Source: Roseimaritima multifibrata (GTDB lineage Bacteria; Planctomycetota; Planctomycetia; Pirellulales; Pirellulaceae). From it: DNA of 64,000 nt. Below, in pieces: positions 27,447 through 36,097 of the stretch. The position numbers and the translations under genes were made by a program. Numbering within the stretch: the stretch's first letter is position 1; each line of letters starts with the position of its first letter. The DNA is taken from positions 5,952,001 through 6,016,000 of the forward strand of contig NZ_CP036262.1 in the NCBI RefSeq assembly GCF_007741495.1, read 5' to 3'. A model generated the notes under the pieces. That model had not been told where the DNA came from. It saw only the letters and a program-made list of their open reading frames with translations, and did not search any database.

Positions 27447-28520
27447 TTAGATTCCGGGAACTGCGGCGCTGAAGCCTACTCGGAAGAAGGAGCGGATGGT
27501 TTGGAGGGCGATGGTTGATGGGGTCTCTTCGACGCGGATGATGTCGCCTTGCGCTAGTCGCATGTTGTCGGGGCCTCCTGACATCGCATCCGAGATCGAT
27601 GCTTCAATCACTGCGGGTGCCGCTTGCCCCGGTAGCGTTCGAATCACATGGACCTTGTCGGCGATCGACAAGGTCGTGCCGCCTGCCTGTGCAATGGCGT
27701 CCATTAACATCAAATCCTCTCCGTCTGGCATGTCGATCTGCCCCGGCTTGGTCACCAAGCCAATCACACTGACCATTCGCTTGGGCTCTCGCATCACGTT
27801 GACCACACTTCCGTCGTACAACTGCAGTGCGCCCGGTGGCTGAGATTCCAATTGACCCAAATCAAGATTGACCATCGCAGGTGGTGTGCCCGACTGGAAA
27901 GACGCCAACGCGACTCCGTCGGGTCCAGTTACCGGTGCGGTCTTAGCCAAATCACTTAATGTCGTTGGAGAATGTTTGATTTCGATGTAGCGACTCGCTT
28001 CATCCGAAACACCCTTTGCCATCGTGATTGCGGTCAAAAGATCGCAATTCGATGCTGGAATTTCATAGGTTGCAGGTTCGTTAACCGCTCCGACAACCGA
28101 AATCTGGAAAGTCCGTTTCTCTTCGATCGAAACCATGACTTTGGGATCGATGTAAATTCCCTTCTGAATCGAAGTATCTCGAATCCGATCCGCCGCCATC
28201 GTCGGCGTCAAGCCAGAGACTTTTGCGGGTCCTACCAAAGGAACGTCGATCGTCCCGTTGTTGTCGACCAATAAGTTCCACTTTGGCGTTGCCCCCTCTT
28301 CAACCCCCGTCACAATACTGACTTCAATCGTATCGCCCGGCTGCAACCACTCGGTAGGTACCGAATTTCGGGTCATCTTGCTTAGGTCCACGTGACGCGC
28401 ACTAATATGGTGCGGCGCATGAAACTCCGGTGGCAAATTCGCTACCGAATAACGCGCATGTGAACAGCCGAGGGCGGCAAATAGCAAAGCCACTAGACAG
28501 CAGCACTTGATTCGACGCAT
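27447..28520 (-). CDS. Wza-like outer-membrane polysaccharide export lipoprotein (SLBB domains)
   Basis: 357 residues with a lipoprotein signal: a basic start, a hydrophobic core and lipobox LGC at residues 17-19, so Cys19 is the likely lipidated residue. The Poly_export domain is at ~55-150 (WLQPGDTIEVSIVTG; PLVGPAKVSGLTPTMAADRI). SLBB-type repeats follow (FQISVVGAVNEPATYEIPA; RMVSVIGLVTKPGQIDMPDG). The C-terminal TIRSFFRVGFSAAVPGI may be the membrane-crossing amphipathic part. It is the first gene of the minus-strand wza-wzc-ligase operon, with the promoter presumably in 28521-28860. Confidence 0.92.
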   Translation of the reverse strand: MRRIKCCCLVALLFAALGCSHARYSVANLPPEFHAPHHISARHVDLSKMTRNSVPTEWLQPGDTIEVSIVTGVEEGATPKWNLLVDNNGTIDVPLVGPAKVSGLTPTMAADRIRDTSIQKGIYIDPKVMVSIEEKRTFQISVVGAVNEPATYEIPASNCDLLTAITMAKGVSDEASRYIEIKHSPTTLSDLAKTAPVTGPDGVALASFQSGTPPAMVNLDLGQLESQPPGALQLYDGSVVNVMREPKRMVSVIGLVTKPGQIDMPDGEDLMLMDAIAQAGGTTLSIADKVHVIRTLPGQAAPAVIEASISDAMSGGPDNMRLAQGDIIRVEETPSTIALQTIRSFFRVGFSAAVPGI

Positions 28521-28860
28521 CCTTGCATCCGTTTAGGGGAATTTCTGAACCGCGATCCTTCGCAGTTTCATGTGGGCTGGGAGTCTAGCGGGCTTCCCGC
28601 TTTGCTGAAAATAGCAATCTGCCCCCACCGACAGCAGGATGACCAAAAAAACCCCTTTCCCTGAGGGGACCATCGACACAGATTGGATCTGAGCCCCCCA
28701 AGACACAGGAATGGGCAAACAGGGTGACATAACAAAAATAGGTCGCCGAGAGAAATGAGCCGACATTGCTAGCTCGGGGGACGCGGAGGAGGACTCGGCA
28801 AGATGCCGAGAGAGCGGACAGCGGGTGCGAGTCGGGCTGGCAGAGGGAGCGGTGAGAGGA
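28521..28860. other. Intergenic region upstream of the wza-like gene
   Basis: No convincing gene; the 77-codon minus frame at 28533-28766 lacks recognisable features. The segment probably contains the promoter of the export operon, but no clear -35/-10 pair was identified. Purine-rich, low-complexity sequence from 28770 runs into the tandem array at 28861. Confidence 0.4.
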
Positions 28861-29133
28861 GGAGCGCGAGCGGCTTGCGCGGTGTTAAGAATGCTGGCAG
28901 TGCTGTAATAAAGTGAGGCCGGACGGCTCGCGCCGTGCCGCTAAGAGGGTTGGTGGAGCTGTGACTGCAAGAGGCCGGACGGCTTGCGCCGTGCCGCTAA
29001 GAGAGTTGGTGGAGCTGTGACTGCAAGAGGCCGGACGGCTTGCGCCGTACCGCTAAGAGGGTTGGTGGAGCTGTAACGAAGCGGGGCCGGACGGCTTGCG
29101 CCGTACCGCTAGGAAGATTGGTGGCTGGATACG
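28861..29133. repeat. 56-bp tandem repeat, about five units (element A)
   Basis: GGCCGGACGGCT begins at 28917, 28973, 29029 and 29085, an exact 56-bp period. A degenerate unit occupies 28861-28916. Each unit contains CGGCTTGCGCCGT(G/A)CCGCTAAGA followed by GTTGGTGGAGCTGT. The last unit abuts the stop codon of the POTRA-like gene. There are no unique spacers, so it is not a CRISPR array. Confidence 0.9.
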
Positions 29134-31491
29134 TTACGTTGGTTTCACCATGCCCTGTAATGCAGAGCGGAGATCGGGTTCGATAACTTGGTAGATCGCT
29201 TTGTCGATGTGTGAATCCTGCTTGATCAGCTGCTCCCGAATCCTTTGCAACAAGGCTTGCCCGCGAGGGAAATTTTTCAGAACTCCGCTCGAAAGCGCAT
29301 CCCACTCCTCTTCTTCCAACCCCTCTAACGCTGACAGCATTTCTTTAAACCAATTCCCTCCGGGACCAGCTAGCAAACCTGTCAAATCGCTCGCGAAATG
29401 CTCCTGGTCGACTCGCAGGAGAGCTTGCCGAGCCAGTTGTGATGCTAGATTTGAATCGATATGGGCAAGCAAGCCCGCTACCGATCCTAAACATAATGGT
29501 CCGATCTTCGGGTCCTCCAGCAATCCCTTTAGGACGGGCTTGAAATAGCGGGGCTTTCCCAACCCAACGAGTGCCGATTCTCGCAGAACTTTTAATGGCC
29601 ATTCCCCTTCGGGAAATATCTGCGGTCCATACTCGAGGCTCGCTCTGGCGACCAATTGGATCCCCATGCCGAAAGGACTTTTGGGGCCCAGGTCATTGGA
29701 TGGCACAAAAAATCGCTCCTCTCCCCTGCCCTGCTCCTGTTTTCCAATCCACAGGTCAAGCGGCTCCAAAAGCCCTGCAGCGAGCAGCTTTTGCACGGCT
29801 CTGCGCTGAGCATCCGATGCTTCTTCCACAACAGGTTCCCCGTCTCGGATCGCTTCATGGATATCATTCCAAATCGGAGCGGCGCACAAGAACTGAGCCA
29901 ACGAAGTGAGCGGATGCTTCGCCTGGTACGCGTTCTGCTTTTCGGCAACCGCATCCAACAGGACTGTCCGTTCCTTCTCATATAGCCCCTTCTGAAAATA
30001 AACGCCTCCTCGATCCGAATCCCACTGGAGAACCCGGCCCGTCGCAACATCGATACGGCACCTTTGTTTCGGGTGCTCCGCTATCAAAACGCCATCGACA
30101 ATCTTCTGCTCAAGCCCTGGCTTATAGGCGAACGCAAGCCAGTCCGCAGGAGATACCGCGAAGGCATGCTGAAAGAGCGACTGCCCTTCGTTCCGGCCGG
30201 TTTTCCAATTCCCAGTGAAATTAAGCCTGGCAAATCCATCTTCTGATTTCCCATCAGCCAGGATCCCGGTCTGCGCATGAACGTGAAAATCGGCCCCTGC
30301 AATTCCGGCGGACCAATGGAGAGGATTCGCTTGGTGATCGAGAACCAATTGCTCGTCATCAAACAGGATCGACCAGCGAGGGATGCTTTCGTTTGGCTCG
30401 GAACTGGAGAAGTACTGCAGCAACGACCCTTTCGATGACTGAATCCAACGCAAACGTCGATGATCATCGACGAACGTAAAAACCAAGTCGTCATGACGCT
30501 CCTGACTTCCTCCAATCCAATTCCCGGCCCGCCGAAAGACCTCGGCGGACTCACTAAGGCTCTGACCCAGCGAGGGCATTTTGGGGACTTCGGTCACCTT
30601 GACGACCAGATATCCGCTTCCCTCTTTGTTGCGAAGAAAACGAACGGACTGGTCGGAGAAACGTCCAGAGAGCCATAGTTGCTTCGTCCATTCTTCAATT
30701 TTCGACCGATCGATTTCATCGTTGGGGTGCCAACCGATCGCCTGTGCAATCTGCTCGGGCGTATTCACTTGATACCCGATGCACTCGATTGATTCTGCTT
30801 TGTCCTTGCTTCCCTCTTCTGCGATTTCAATCACCAGAGAGGCACTGTGAGTTTCCTCGTTGAGCTCGACCCGCGTAAAGACGATCGCACTGGAATACCC
30901 CAAATCGGCGATTCCCCGCACCACCGCAGCGTGAAGTTCCGTCTCAGTATCCAACGAGACTGGAGTCCCGGGTTCCCAAACGGGATCGACCAGCGGAACC
31001 GTTTTTCCCTTTTCATTGACCCATCGCTGCCGGATTTCCCCGCCCGCTTCGACAAAAGCAGGAAAGGTGTTGGGTTTTGGGAAACGCTTGGTCAGTCGTT
31101 CGATCAGCCGTTCAGGATCCAACGTCACCCCGCCTTGAATCCGGATTTTTCCGCAAAGCATGCGGGCCCCTTCATCGATACGAATGGTCGTAAGAGGCGG
31201 ATCTGCCTGGGAGGTGACCGAAATGATTGGTGAGGGAAACCCCTTACGCCGATAGCCGTAGACTAAGCCATTGCGAATGACGCCTTCCAGTTCATCGGAT
31301 GACCCAAGCGGGTGAGTCGCTAGCAGAAAAGTCGGATCTGCGATGAGAGCTTTTCTCAACGCCGCATCCGAAAACGCTTGGTTCCCTTCGAAATGAAAGC
31401 GAGCCCAAGGATCCTCGGGGATGGTTTTCTGAGCGTTGACCACCTGCGACGCGGCGCAGCAACAGAAAAATGCCAACAAGAACAGGGGCAC
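29134..31491 (-). CDS. Exported POTRA-like protein lacking an evident beta-barrel
   Basis: The frame is open from 31791, but its first 100 codons are made entirely of the 111-bp tandem repeat. The GTG at 31491 is preferred because it begins a good signal peptide (VPLFLLAFFCCCAASQVVNA followed by QKTIPED). This gives 785 residues. The mature N-terminal half resembles successive POTRA domains (FHFEGNQAFSDAALRKALI; LVYGYRRKGFPSPIISV; CGKIRIQGGVTLDPERLIER; AESIECIGYQVNTPEQIAQA). The middle is rich in beta-like segments, and the C-terminus is helical and acidic (GLEEEEWDALSSGVLKNF), without the aromatic C-terminal barrel signature of BamA/TamA. The role is unknown; it may be a periplasmic outer-membrane-assembly accessory. 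The gene sits alone between two repeat arrays. Confidence 0.65.
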   Translation of the reverse strand: MPLFLLAFFCCCAASQVVNAQKTIPEDPWARFHFEGNQAFSDAALRKALIADPTFLLATHPLGSSDELEGVIRNGLVYGYRRKGFPSPIISVTSQADPPLTTIRIDEGARMLCGKIRIQGGVTLDPERLIERLTKRFPKPNTFPAFVEAGGEIRQRWVNEKGKTVPLVDPVWEPGTPVSLDTETELHAAVVRGIADLGYSSAIVFTRVELNEETHSASLVIEIAEEGSKDKAESIECIGYQVNTPEQIAQAIGWHPNDEIDRSKIEEWTKQLWLSGRFSDQSVRFLRNKEGSGYLVVKVTEVPKMPSLGQSLSESAEVFRRAGNWIGGSQERHDDLVFTFVDDHRRLRWIQSSKGSLLQYFSSSEPNESIPRWSILFDDEQLVLDHQANPLHWSAGIAGADFHVHAQTGILADGKSEDGFARLNFTGNWKTGRNEGQSLFQHAFAVSPADWLAFAYKPGLEQKIVDGVLIAEHPKQRCRIDVATGRVLQWDSDRGGVYFQKGLYEKERTVLLDAVAEKQNAYQAKHPLTSLAQFLCAAPIWNDIHEAIRDGEPVVEEASDAQRRAVQKLLAAGLLEPLDLWIGKQEQGRGEERFFVPSNDLGPKSPFGMGIQLVARASLEYGPQIFPEGEWPLKVLRESALVGLGKPRYFKPVLKGLLEDPKIGPLCLGSVAGLLAHIDSNLASQLARQALLRVDQEHFASDLTGLLAGPGGNWFKEMLSALEGLEEEEWDALSSGVLKNFPRGQALLQRIREQLIKQDSHIDKAIYQVIEPDLRSALQGMVKPT

Positions 31492-31499
31492 ACGTTTTG

Positions 31500-31832
31500 G
31501 AGAACCAAGCTGCTGGCCGGTCGGCTTGCGCCGATCCGCTAAGAATCTCAACCGCAAATCGCCAACCACTTTCGTAACGGATCGGCGAAAGTCGAATCGT
31601 CGTAGCGTGGGAGAACCAAGCTGCTGGCCGGTCGGCTTGCGCCGATCCGCTAAGAATTCCAACCGCAAATCGCCACCCACTTTCGTAACGGATCGGCGAA
31701 AGTCGAATCGTCGTAGCGTTGGAGAACCCGGCTGCTGGGCGGTCGGCTTGCGCCGATCCGCTAAGAATCCAAACTGCAAAACGCCACCCACTTTCGTAAC
31801 GGAGCGGCGAAAACCGTCCGGTGGTTAGTGAT
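31500..31832. repeat. 111-bp tandem repeat, three units (element A core inside)
   Basis: GAGAACC starts at 31500, 31611 and 31722, an exact 111-bp period. Each unit contains GGTCGGCTTGCGCCGATCC followed by GCTAAGAAT and then CACTTTCGTAACGGATCGGCGAAAG. Because 111 is a multiple of 3 and stops are rare, long frames run through it on both strands. It lies immediately upstream of the POTRA-like gene and may contain its promoter. Confidence 0.9.
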
Positions 31833-31898
31833 TGTCGCCCTTCGCTAAGGACGCGAAGTCCATTCTAGCGTCCTTGAATCGCAACCGACAATCGTCCC

Positions 31899-32903
31899 TT
31901 AGGACTTCATCAGCAGTTCGGCAATTTGAATTGCATTGGTTGCGGCACCCTTGCGAAGGTTATCGCTGACGCACCAGAAGGCGATTCCATTTTCGCTGCT
32001 CAGGTCTTTGCGGATTCGGCCAATCAAGACGTCATCGCATCCATCGCAGTCACGCGGCATCGGATAAGACTTCTGGCTTAGATCATCGATCACACGAATG
32101 CCTGGGGCAGCGGCGAAAAGTTCACGAGCTTCGGCGGCCGAAAGTGGTTTTTCGGTTTCAATCAAAATCGATTCACTGTGACCGATCATCACGGGAACAC
32201 GCACGCAGGTTGGACAAACCTGAATCGAATCATCGCCAAAGATCTTACGGGTCTCGTAGACCATCTTCATCTCTTCGGACGTATAGCCTTCATGCTTCTC
32301 CGACCCGATTTGCGGGATCAGATTAAAAGCGATGTCGTGCTGGAACGTTTCGGCGGTGTGGTTGCCTTGCTTGCTGAGTGCCGCCTGGGTCGCTTTTTCC
32401 AGTTCAACATTTCCAGCTAAACCGGCACCACTGGTCGCTTGGTACGTACTGACAACGACTCGACGAATACCTGCGGCACGATAGATCGGGGCCATTGCGA
32501 CCACCATTTGAGTCGTACTGCAGTTTGGACTCGCGATGATTCCGTGGTGCCCCTTAATCGCTTCGGGATTTACTTCGGGCACGATCAATGGAACCTTAGG
32601 ATCCATCCGCCAGAAAGCGCTTTCGTCGACGACAACAGCGCCTCGTTCAACGGCCCATGAGCAAAACTCGGCGGAAACTTCATCCGGCGTGCTGGCGATG
32701 ACAAGATCGACTCCGTCAAAGGCGGACGGTTCCAGCAACTCAACCGTCTTCGTTTCGTCGCCAACCTTCACCTGAGTGCCAGCCGAACGACTGGACGCCA
32801 ATAGTTTGAGCGTTTTGTAAGGAAGTTGTCGTTGGACCAGTTGATCAAGAACGATTCGGCCAACCGCACCCGTTGCGCCGACCAATGCCAAGTTTTCGTA
32901 CAC
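31899..32903 (-). CDS. asd: Aspartate-semialdehyde dehydrogenase
   Basis: 334 residues, the normal family length. It reduces aspartyl-4-phosphate to aspartate semialdehyde with NADPH in the lysine/diaminopimelate, threonine and methionine pathways. The N-terminal NADP fold is LALVGATGAVGRIVLDQLV (residues 5-23). The active-site Cys lies in IIASPNCSTTQMV (near residue 127), and the C-terminal half has RVPVMIGHSESI, the conserved R/H substrate-binding block. ATG start at 32903; no neighbouring pathway genes, so it is probably a single transcription unit. Confidence 0.95.
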   Translation of the reverse strand: MYENLALVGATGAVGRIVLDQLVQRQLPYKTLKLLASSRSAGTQVKVGDETKTVELLEPSAFDGVDLVIASTPDEVSAEFCSWAVERGAVVVDESAFWRMDPKVPLIVPEVNPEAIKGHHGIIASPNCSTTQMVVAMAPIYRAAGIRRVVVSTYQATSGAGLAGNVELEKATQAALSKQGNHTAETFQHDIAFNLIPQIGSEKHEGYTSEEMKMVYETRKIFGDDSIQVCPTCVRVPVMIGHSESILIETEKPLSAAEARELFAAAPGIRVIDDLSQKSYPMPRDCDGCDDVLIGRIRKDLSSENGIAFWCVSDNLRKGAATNAIQIAELLMKS

Positions 32904-33090
32904 CAGTAATCTTCGCTAGTAAGGATTTTCGATAATCAGAGAGATGAACCGCTGCCAATCATAACCCACGTCGTGGAAAGCCGCTCCCGGGTGGGTGTCG
33001 ATAAGACCGGTCGGTCCTCAGCACAGGCAGAATACCCGCGCCACAAGGTTTCCAAAACGTTAGGCAGGGCTGCCCCTGGTAGGCAAATGC

Positions 33091-34281
33091 CTACTGACTT
33101 GCTTTCCAGTCTTCGATCGCTTTGGTAAGGCCTTTATCGACCTTTCCAAGACCACCGCGTCCTTCACGCAAACGACTTTCGATATCATCGATTTCGTCTT
33201 CGGTGACCGCTTCCCAAAACTTGGAAATCGTTTCAGGAGCCAACGGCTGGTAGGAGCGGACAATTCGGAATCCGACTCCACGAGCGGGATCGGATGTGAA
33301 CCACCAAGGGCTCTTTGGAAAGTTAGGATCTTCTTCTTTCCATTCAGGGTCTTGTGACCCCATCCGCGAAGTGCTGCGTAGGTCTTCGGGATCCGATTCC
33401 CAGCTTCCTCCGCGAACCACACGTGGATAGGCACTGGTAGGCCACTGAACCGCGTTGATACCGTTCAGTTCTTTGCCCGCTAAAGACTTGTAACCGTCTT
33501 CTGTGTATCCATCGACGACCCATTCGGCCGCGTTGCCATGCATGTCGTACAGACCGAATGCATTTGGCTTCTTCTGACCGACTTTGACGACTCCTTCTTC
33601 TGCATTATCAAAGAACCAAGCGTTGGCATCCAAATCGTCTGCGGAATCCCCAAAGTTGTAAGGGGTTTCGGTTCCTGCTCGGCATGCATATTCCCATTCG
33701 GCTTCGGAAGGCAAACGGAACTGCTGACCGGTGATTGCACTTAACCATTTGGTGTACTGCTTGGCCGCATACTGCGTCATCGTAATGGCAGGCTCATCAG
33801 GTTCCTTGCCGTATTCATAGGTATGGTCAGGCTGATACAGTTCGGTTGGCGACGTGATTACGTCGGCACGTTGTTCTGGATCGACGGGACGAATACCGCG
33901 AGCCTGAAACTCTTTGAAGGTGTAGTACAGGTTCATGTACTGATCGTACTCGTCCCAAGTGATCTCGTGCCGAGCGACCCAAATCGGATCAATCGTCACC
34001 TTTACCTGCGGGCCTTCGTCTTCTTTGTGAGCGGGATCGCTTTCAGGACTCCCCAACATGTAAGTCCCACCAGGAATCGGGACCATCTCAAAAGTGACGT
34101 CGCTTCCGGGGATGCGAGTCGTATAGGGGACCATGTAGCCTTCTTTGACTTCAACAAAGGGCCCTTCGGCAGGCTTCTCTTTGGAAATCCCGGGCGTCTC
34201 CTCCGCTGCAACCCAGCCTCCTAATCCGAGTGTCGCCACAGCGGTCAGCAAAATTGTCAGAAAGGATGTTCGATCTCGCAT
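33091..34281 (-). CDS. SUMF1/FGE-fold protein, exported, probably non-catalytic
   Basis: 396 residues from the ATG at 34281 (an in-frame TTG 18 bp upstream is less likely). A signal peptide (RTSFLTILLTAVATLGLGG) ends near AAEE. The FGE-sulfatase domain shows PIPGGTYMLGSPESD, EITWDEYDQYM, FRLPSEAEWEYACRAGT, YDMHGNAAEWVVDGY and VVRGGSWESD. The copper-binding/catalytic cysteines that follow RGGS in true formylglycine-generating enzymes are absent (ESDPEDLRSTSR), so it is unlikely to activate sulfatases. Such proteins are very numerous in planctomycetes, and the role is unknown. The C-terminal ~50 residues are helical and basic/acidic. Confidence 0.85.
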   Translation of the reverse strand: MRDRTSFLTILLTAVATLGLGGWVAAEETPGISKEKPAEGPFVEVKEGYMVPYTTRIPGSDVTFEMVPIPGGTYMLGSPESDPAHKEDEGPQVKVTIDPIWVARHEITWDEYDQYMNLYYTFKEFQARGIRPVDPEQRADVITSPTELYQPDHTYEYGKEPDEPAITMTQYAAKQYTKWLSAITGQQFRLPSEAEWEYACRAGTETPYNFGDSADDLDANAWFFDNAEEGVVKVGQKKPNAFGLYDMHGNAAEWVVDGYTEDGYKSLAGKELNGINAVQWPTSAYPRVVRGGSWESDPEDLRSTSRMGSQDPEWKEEDPNFPKSPWWFTSDPARGVGFRIVRSYQPLAPETISKFWEAVTEDEIDDIESRLREGRGGLGKVDKGLTKAIEDWKASQ

Positions 34282-34421
34282 GGCGGGCTCTACAGACAAA
34301 TCAAGGCAATAAAAACAGATTCAAAACCATCAACTAGGCGATGACCAATCCATCGTAACCGGAACTACAATCTAGGCAAGAAGAGAAAACAGCGAAGATT
34401 TGCTCGGATCCAGGGGGGGCA

Positions 34422-35846
34422 CTAGCCTCCCAGCGATCGAGTGGGCGTCGAAAGCGGATCCACTCCGCCTGATCCTTCTTCGTCCTTCAAAGATGCCGAA
34501 TACATCGACGGAGCAACCAGGGCGGCGATCCAGGCCAGGGAAAGCGCATTTGGAAACGAATCAAAAATCGTGTCCTCCACCAATCCCGAAACCAGCACGT
34601 AAATCAAGATTCCGCGTATCCACGGATAGGGCTGCACAAACGCAGACCTAAGCGACCACAGCAACAGCACCAACAGAATCCCCCCTGCGACCAGACCAGC
34701 TGAAAAACAAGTGTTCAGCATTAGGTTGTGAGTCCCAGCAGTCGGCCCCGTCATCACGCTCGCCGAACTATCCAGCCCCCAACCGGTCCAAGGACGTTGC
34801 TGGATCCAGTCGATCGCTTGTGCCCAAATGACCGTACGCCCGGTCATCGAAGTCAACTCTTCCAATTTGCCGCTCTTGGTGACCGCTACAACCGCCGAGG
34901 AAGAGAACGGATCCTTCCCTGTCGACATCGACGTCAGCAACGCGGTCCCGATCCCCAGCGTGATCAATAGCACAACACTCAGGACGATGGCACGACGCGA
35001 AAACCAATGAAAAAGCAAGAAACAGGTCGCGATTCCGCCCGCTAAGATCGCGGTCCGACTTAACGCTGCCAAGGCGGCAACAACGCCGATTAACACCGCA
35101 AAAACCAACCATCGATTCAGACGAAGCGACTGGCTGCCCACACTTATCTCCCAAGGCGTTGAAACAGCCCTTTCCGTTTCCGCATCCCTTTGCAGCGATC
35201 CCCTGCCCTCACCCCGAGGTCGTCCGAAGCGAATCCCCAAGGCGATCAGAACTGCCGTGACCGCCGTGATCGCCACTCCGTTTGGATGAGCTGTTCCACC
35301 CATCCGAGGAACCGTTTCCGTCGCCGAGATATACTCATGAAAAACGCCGTGGGAGGGAACAAACACATACAGCGCCAATGTCACCAGCAAATTGGCTACG
35401 ACTCCCAGCAACAGTGCCAGAAGAAAAGAGTGGGGCTGGAGCCGCTGGACCGCCCCTAACGTGAACAGAAGATAGGCGACAAAAATCATTGCCGCCGCCC
35501 GGCTAATCATTGGGTTCGCGGGACTCCCAACGCCAGCAAAGAGACTAGTCAGGCAGAACACAATCGCCAAAGCCACCAAACAGGCGCCAGGGATTGAAAA
35601 CATTGACCGGCGGACACTCGGCGAGGTGAACCAGATCCACACTCCCAGCAGGGCCGCGACCCCAGCGACACACAGTTTGGCCAGCAAGATTGGGCTATTG
35701 GACTGCGTTTGACGTTCGAATTCGATGCTGGTCATCAAATTGACCGGATTCACCGCGGCAGCAATCACCAGCGTCAAAAAACTAAGTTTTGCCACCCAAT
35801 CGAAGTGACGCGGGCGATCATCCAAAACGCTTGTACTTTCTTCCAA
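34422..35846 (-). CDS. O-antigen ligase/polymerase-family membrane protein
   Basis: 474 residues with about 12 membrane segments from residue 18 on. The large periplasmic loop before the C-terminal helices contains GRTVIWAQAIDWIQQRPWTG, then WGLDSSASVM and AGTHNLMLNTCFSAGLV, which follow the Wzy_C/WaaL pattern (R-x3-W and H-N-x2-L elements). It may attach or polymerise a surface glycan. It is smaller than, and distinct from, the TPR-extended homologue at 22529-25036 and is far from the polysaccharide locus. The ATG start at 35846 overlaps an open pentapeptide-repeat frame on the same strand. Confidence 0.8.
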   Translation of the reverse strand: MEESTSVLDDRPRHFDWVAKLSFLTLVIAAAVNPVNLMTSIEFERQTQSNSPILLAKLCVAGVAALLGVWIWFTSPSVRRSMFSIPGACLVALAIVFCLTSLFAGVGSPANPMISRAAAMIFVAYLLFTLGAVQRLQPHSFLLALLLGVVANLLVTLALYVFVPSHGVFHEYISATETVPRMGGTAHPNGVAITAVTAVLIALGIRFGRPRGEGRGSLQRDAETERAVSTPWEISVGSQSLRLNRWLVFAVLIGVVAALAALSRTAILAGGIATCFLLFHWFSRRAIVLSVVLLITLGIGTALLTSMSTGKDPFSSSAVVAVTKSGKLEELTSMTGRTVIWAQAIDWIQQRPWTGWGLDSSASVMTGPTAGTHNLMLNTCFSAGLVAGGILLVLLLWSLRSAFVQPYPWIRGILIYVLVSGLVEDTIFDSFPNALSLAWIAALVAPSMYSASLKDEEGSGGVDPLSTPTRSLGG

Positions 35847-35941
35847 GGAGGGTCGATCCTAAACGGGCTGTCGATGAAGCGATTGTCGCCCTCGGGCCGT
35901 TCAGACGGAACTGAGCCAAGGGGCGGGTTCGCTACGAGTGC

Positions 35942-36031
35942 CAAATTCGCACCGTTCAAATTCGCACCGTCCAAATTCGCACCGTCCAAATTCGCACCGT
36001 TCAAATTCGTACCGTCCAAATTCGTACCGTC
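35942..36031. repeat. 15-bp tandem repeat, six units, encoding pentapeptides on the minus strand
   Basis: Six units of CAAATTCG(C/T)ACCGT(T/C). Read on the minus strand they encode (D/N)G(T/A)NL six times, the usual pentapeptide-repeat pattern. The frame is open from a GTG at 36046 to 35774 (90 codons), but its end overlaps the ligase-like gene by 73 bp and no good ribosome-binding site was seen. It is either a very small pentapeptide-repeat gene or a fossil of a longer one. Confidence 0.85.
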
Positions 36032-36097
36032 CAGTAGCGGGCCCACTTACCGCCAGCCCGCGGCACCGCAAAAGCCGTCCATCAACAATAACGCGGT

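Noticed and set aside
28533-28766. Minus-strand 77-codon frame upstream of the wza-like gene
   Set aside because: No family features; located in the likely promoter region of the export operon.
28861-29133. Possible CRISPR array
   Set aside because: Units are contiguous 56-bp repeats with no unique spacers and no cas genes nearby.
31492-31791. 100-residue repetitive N-terminal extension of the POTRA-like protein
   Set aside because: It is made only of element A repeat DNA and would bury the signal peptide that starts at the GTG at 31491.
31436-31828. Plus-strand open frame of 130 codons with VGLRRSAKN repeats
   Set aside because: It is produced by the 111-bp repeat, whose length is a multiple of three; the same DNA is open in other frames and lies over the start of the POTRA-like gene.
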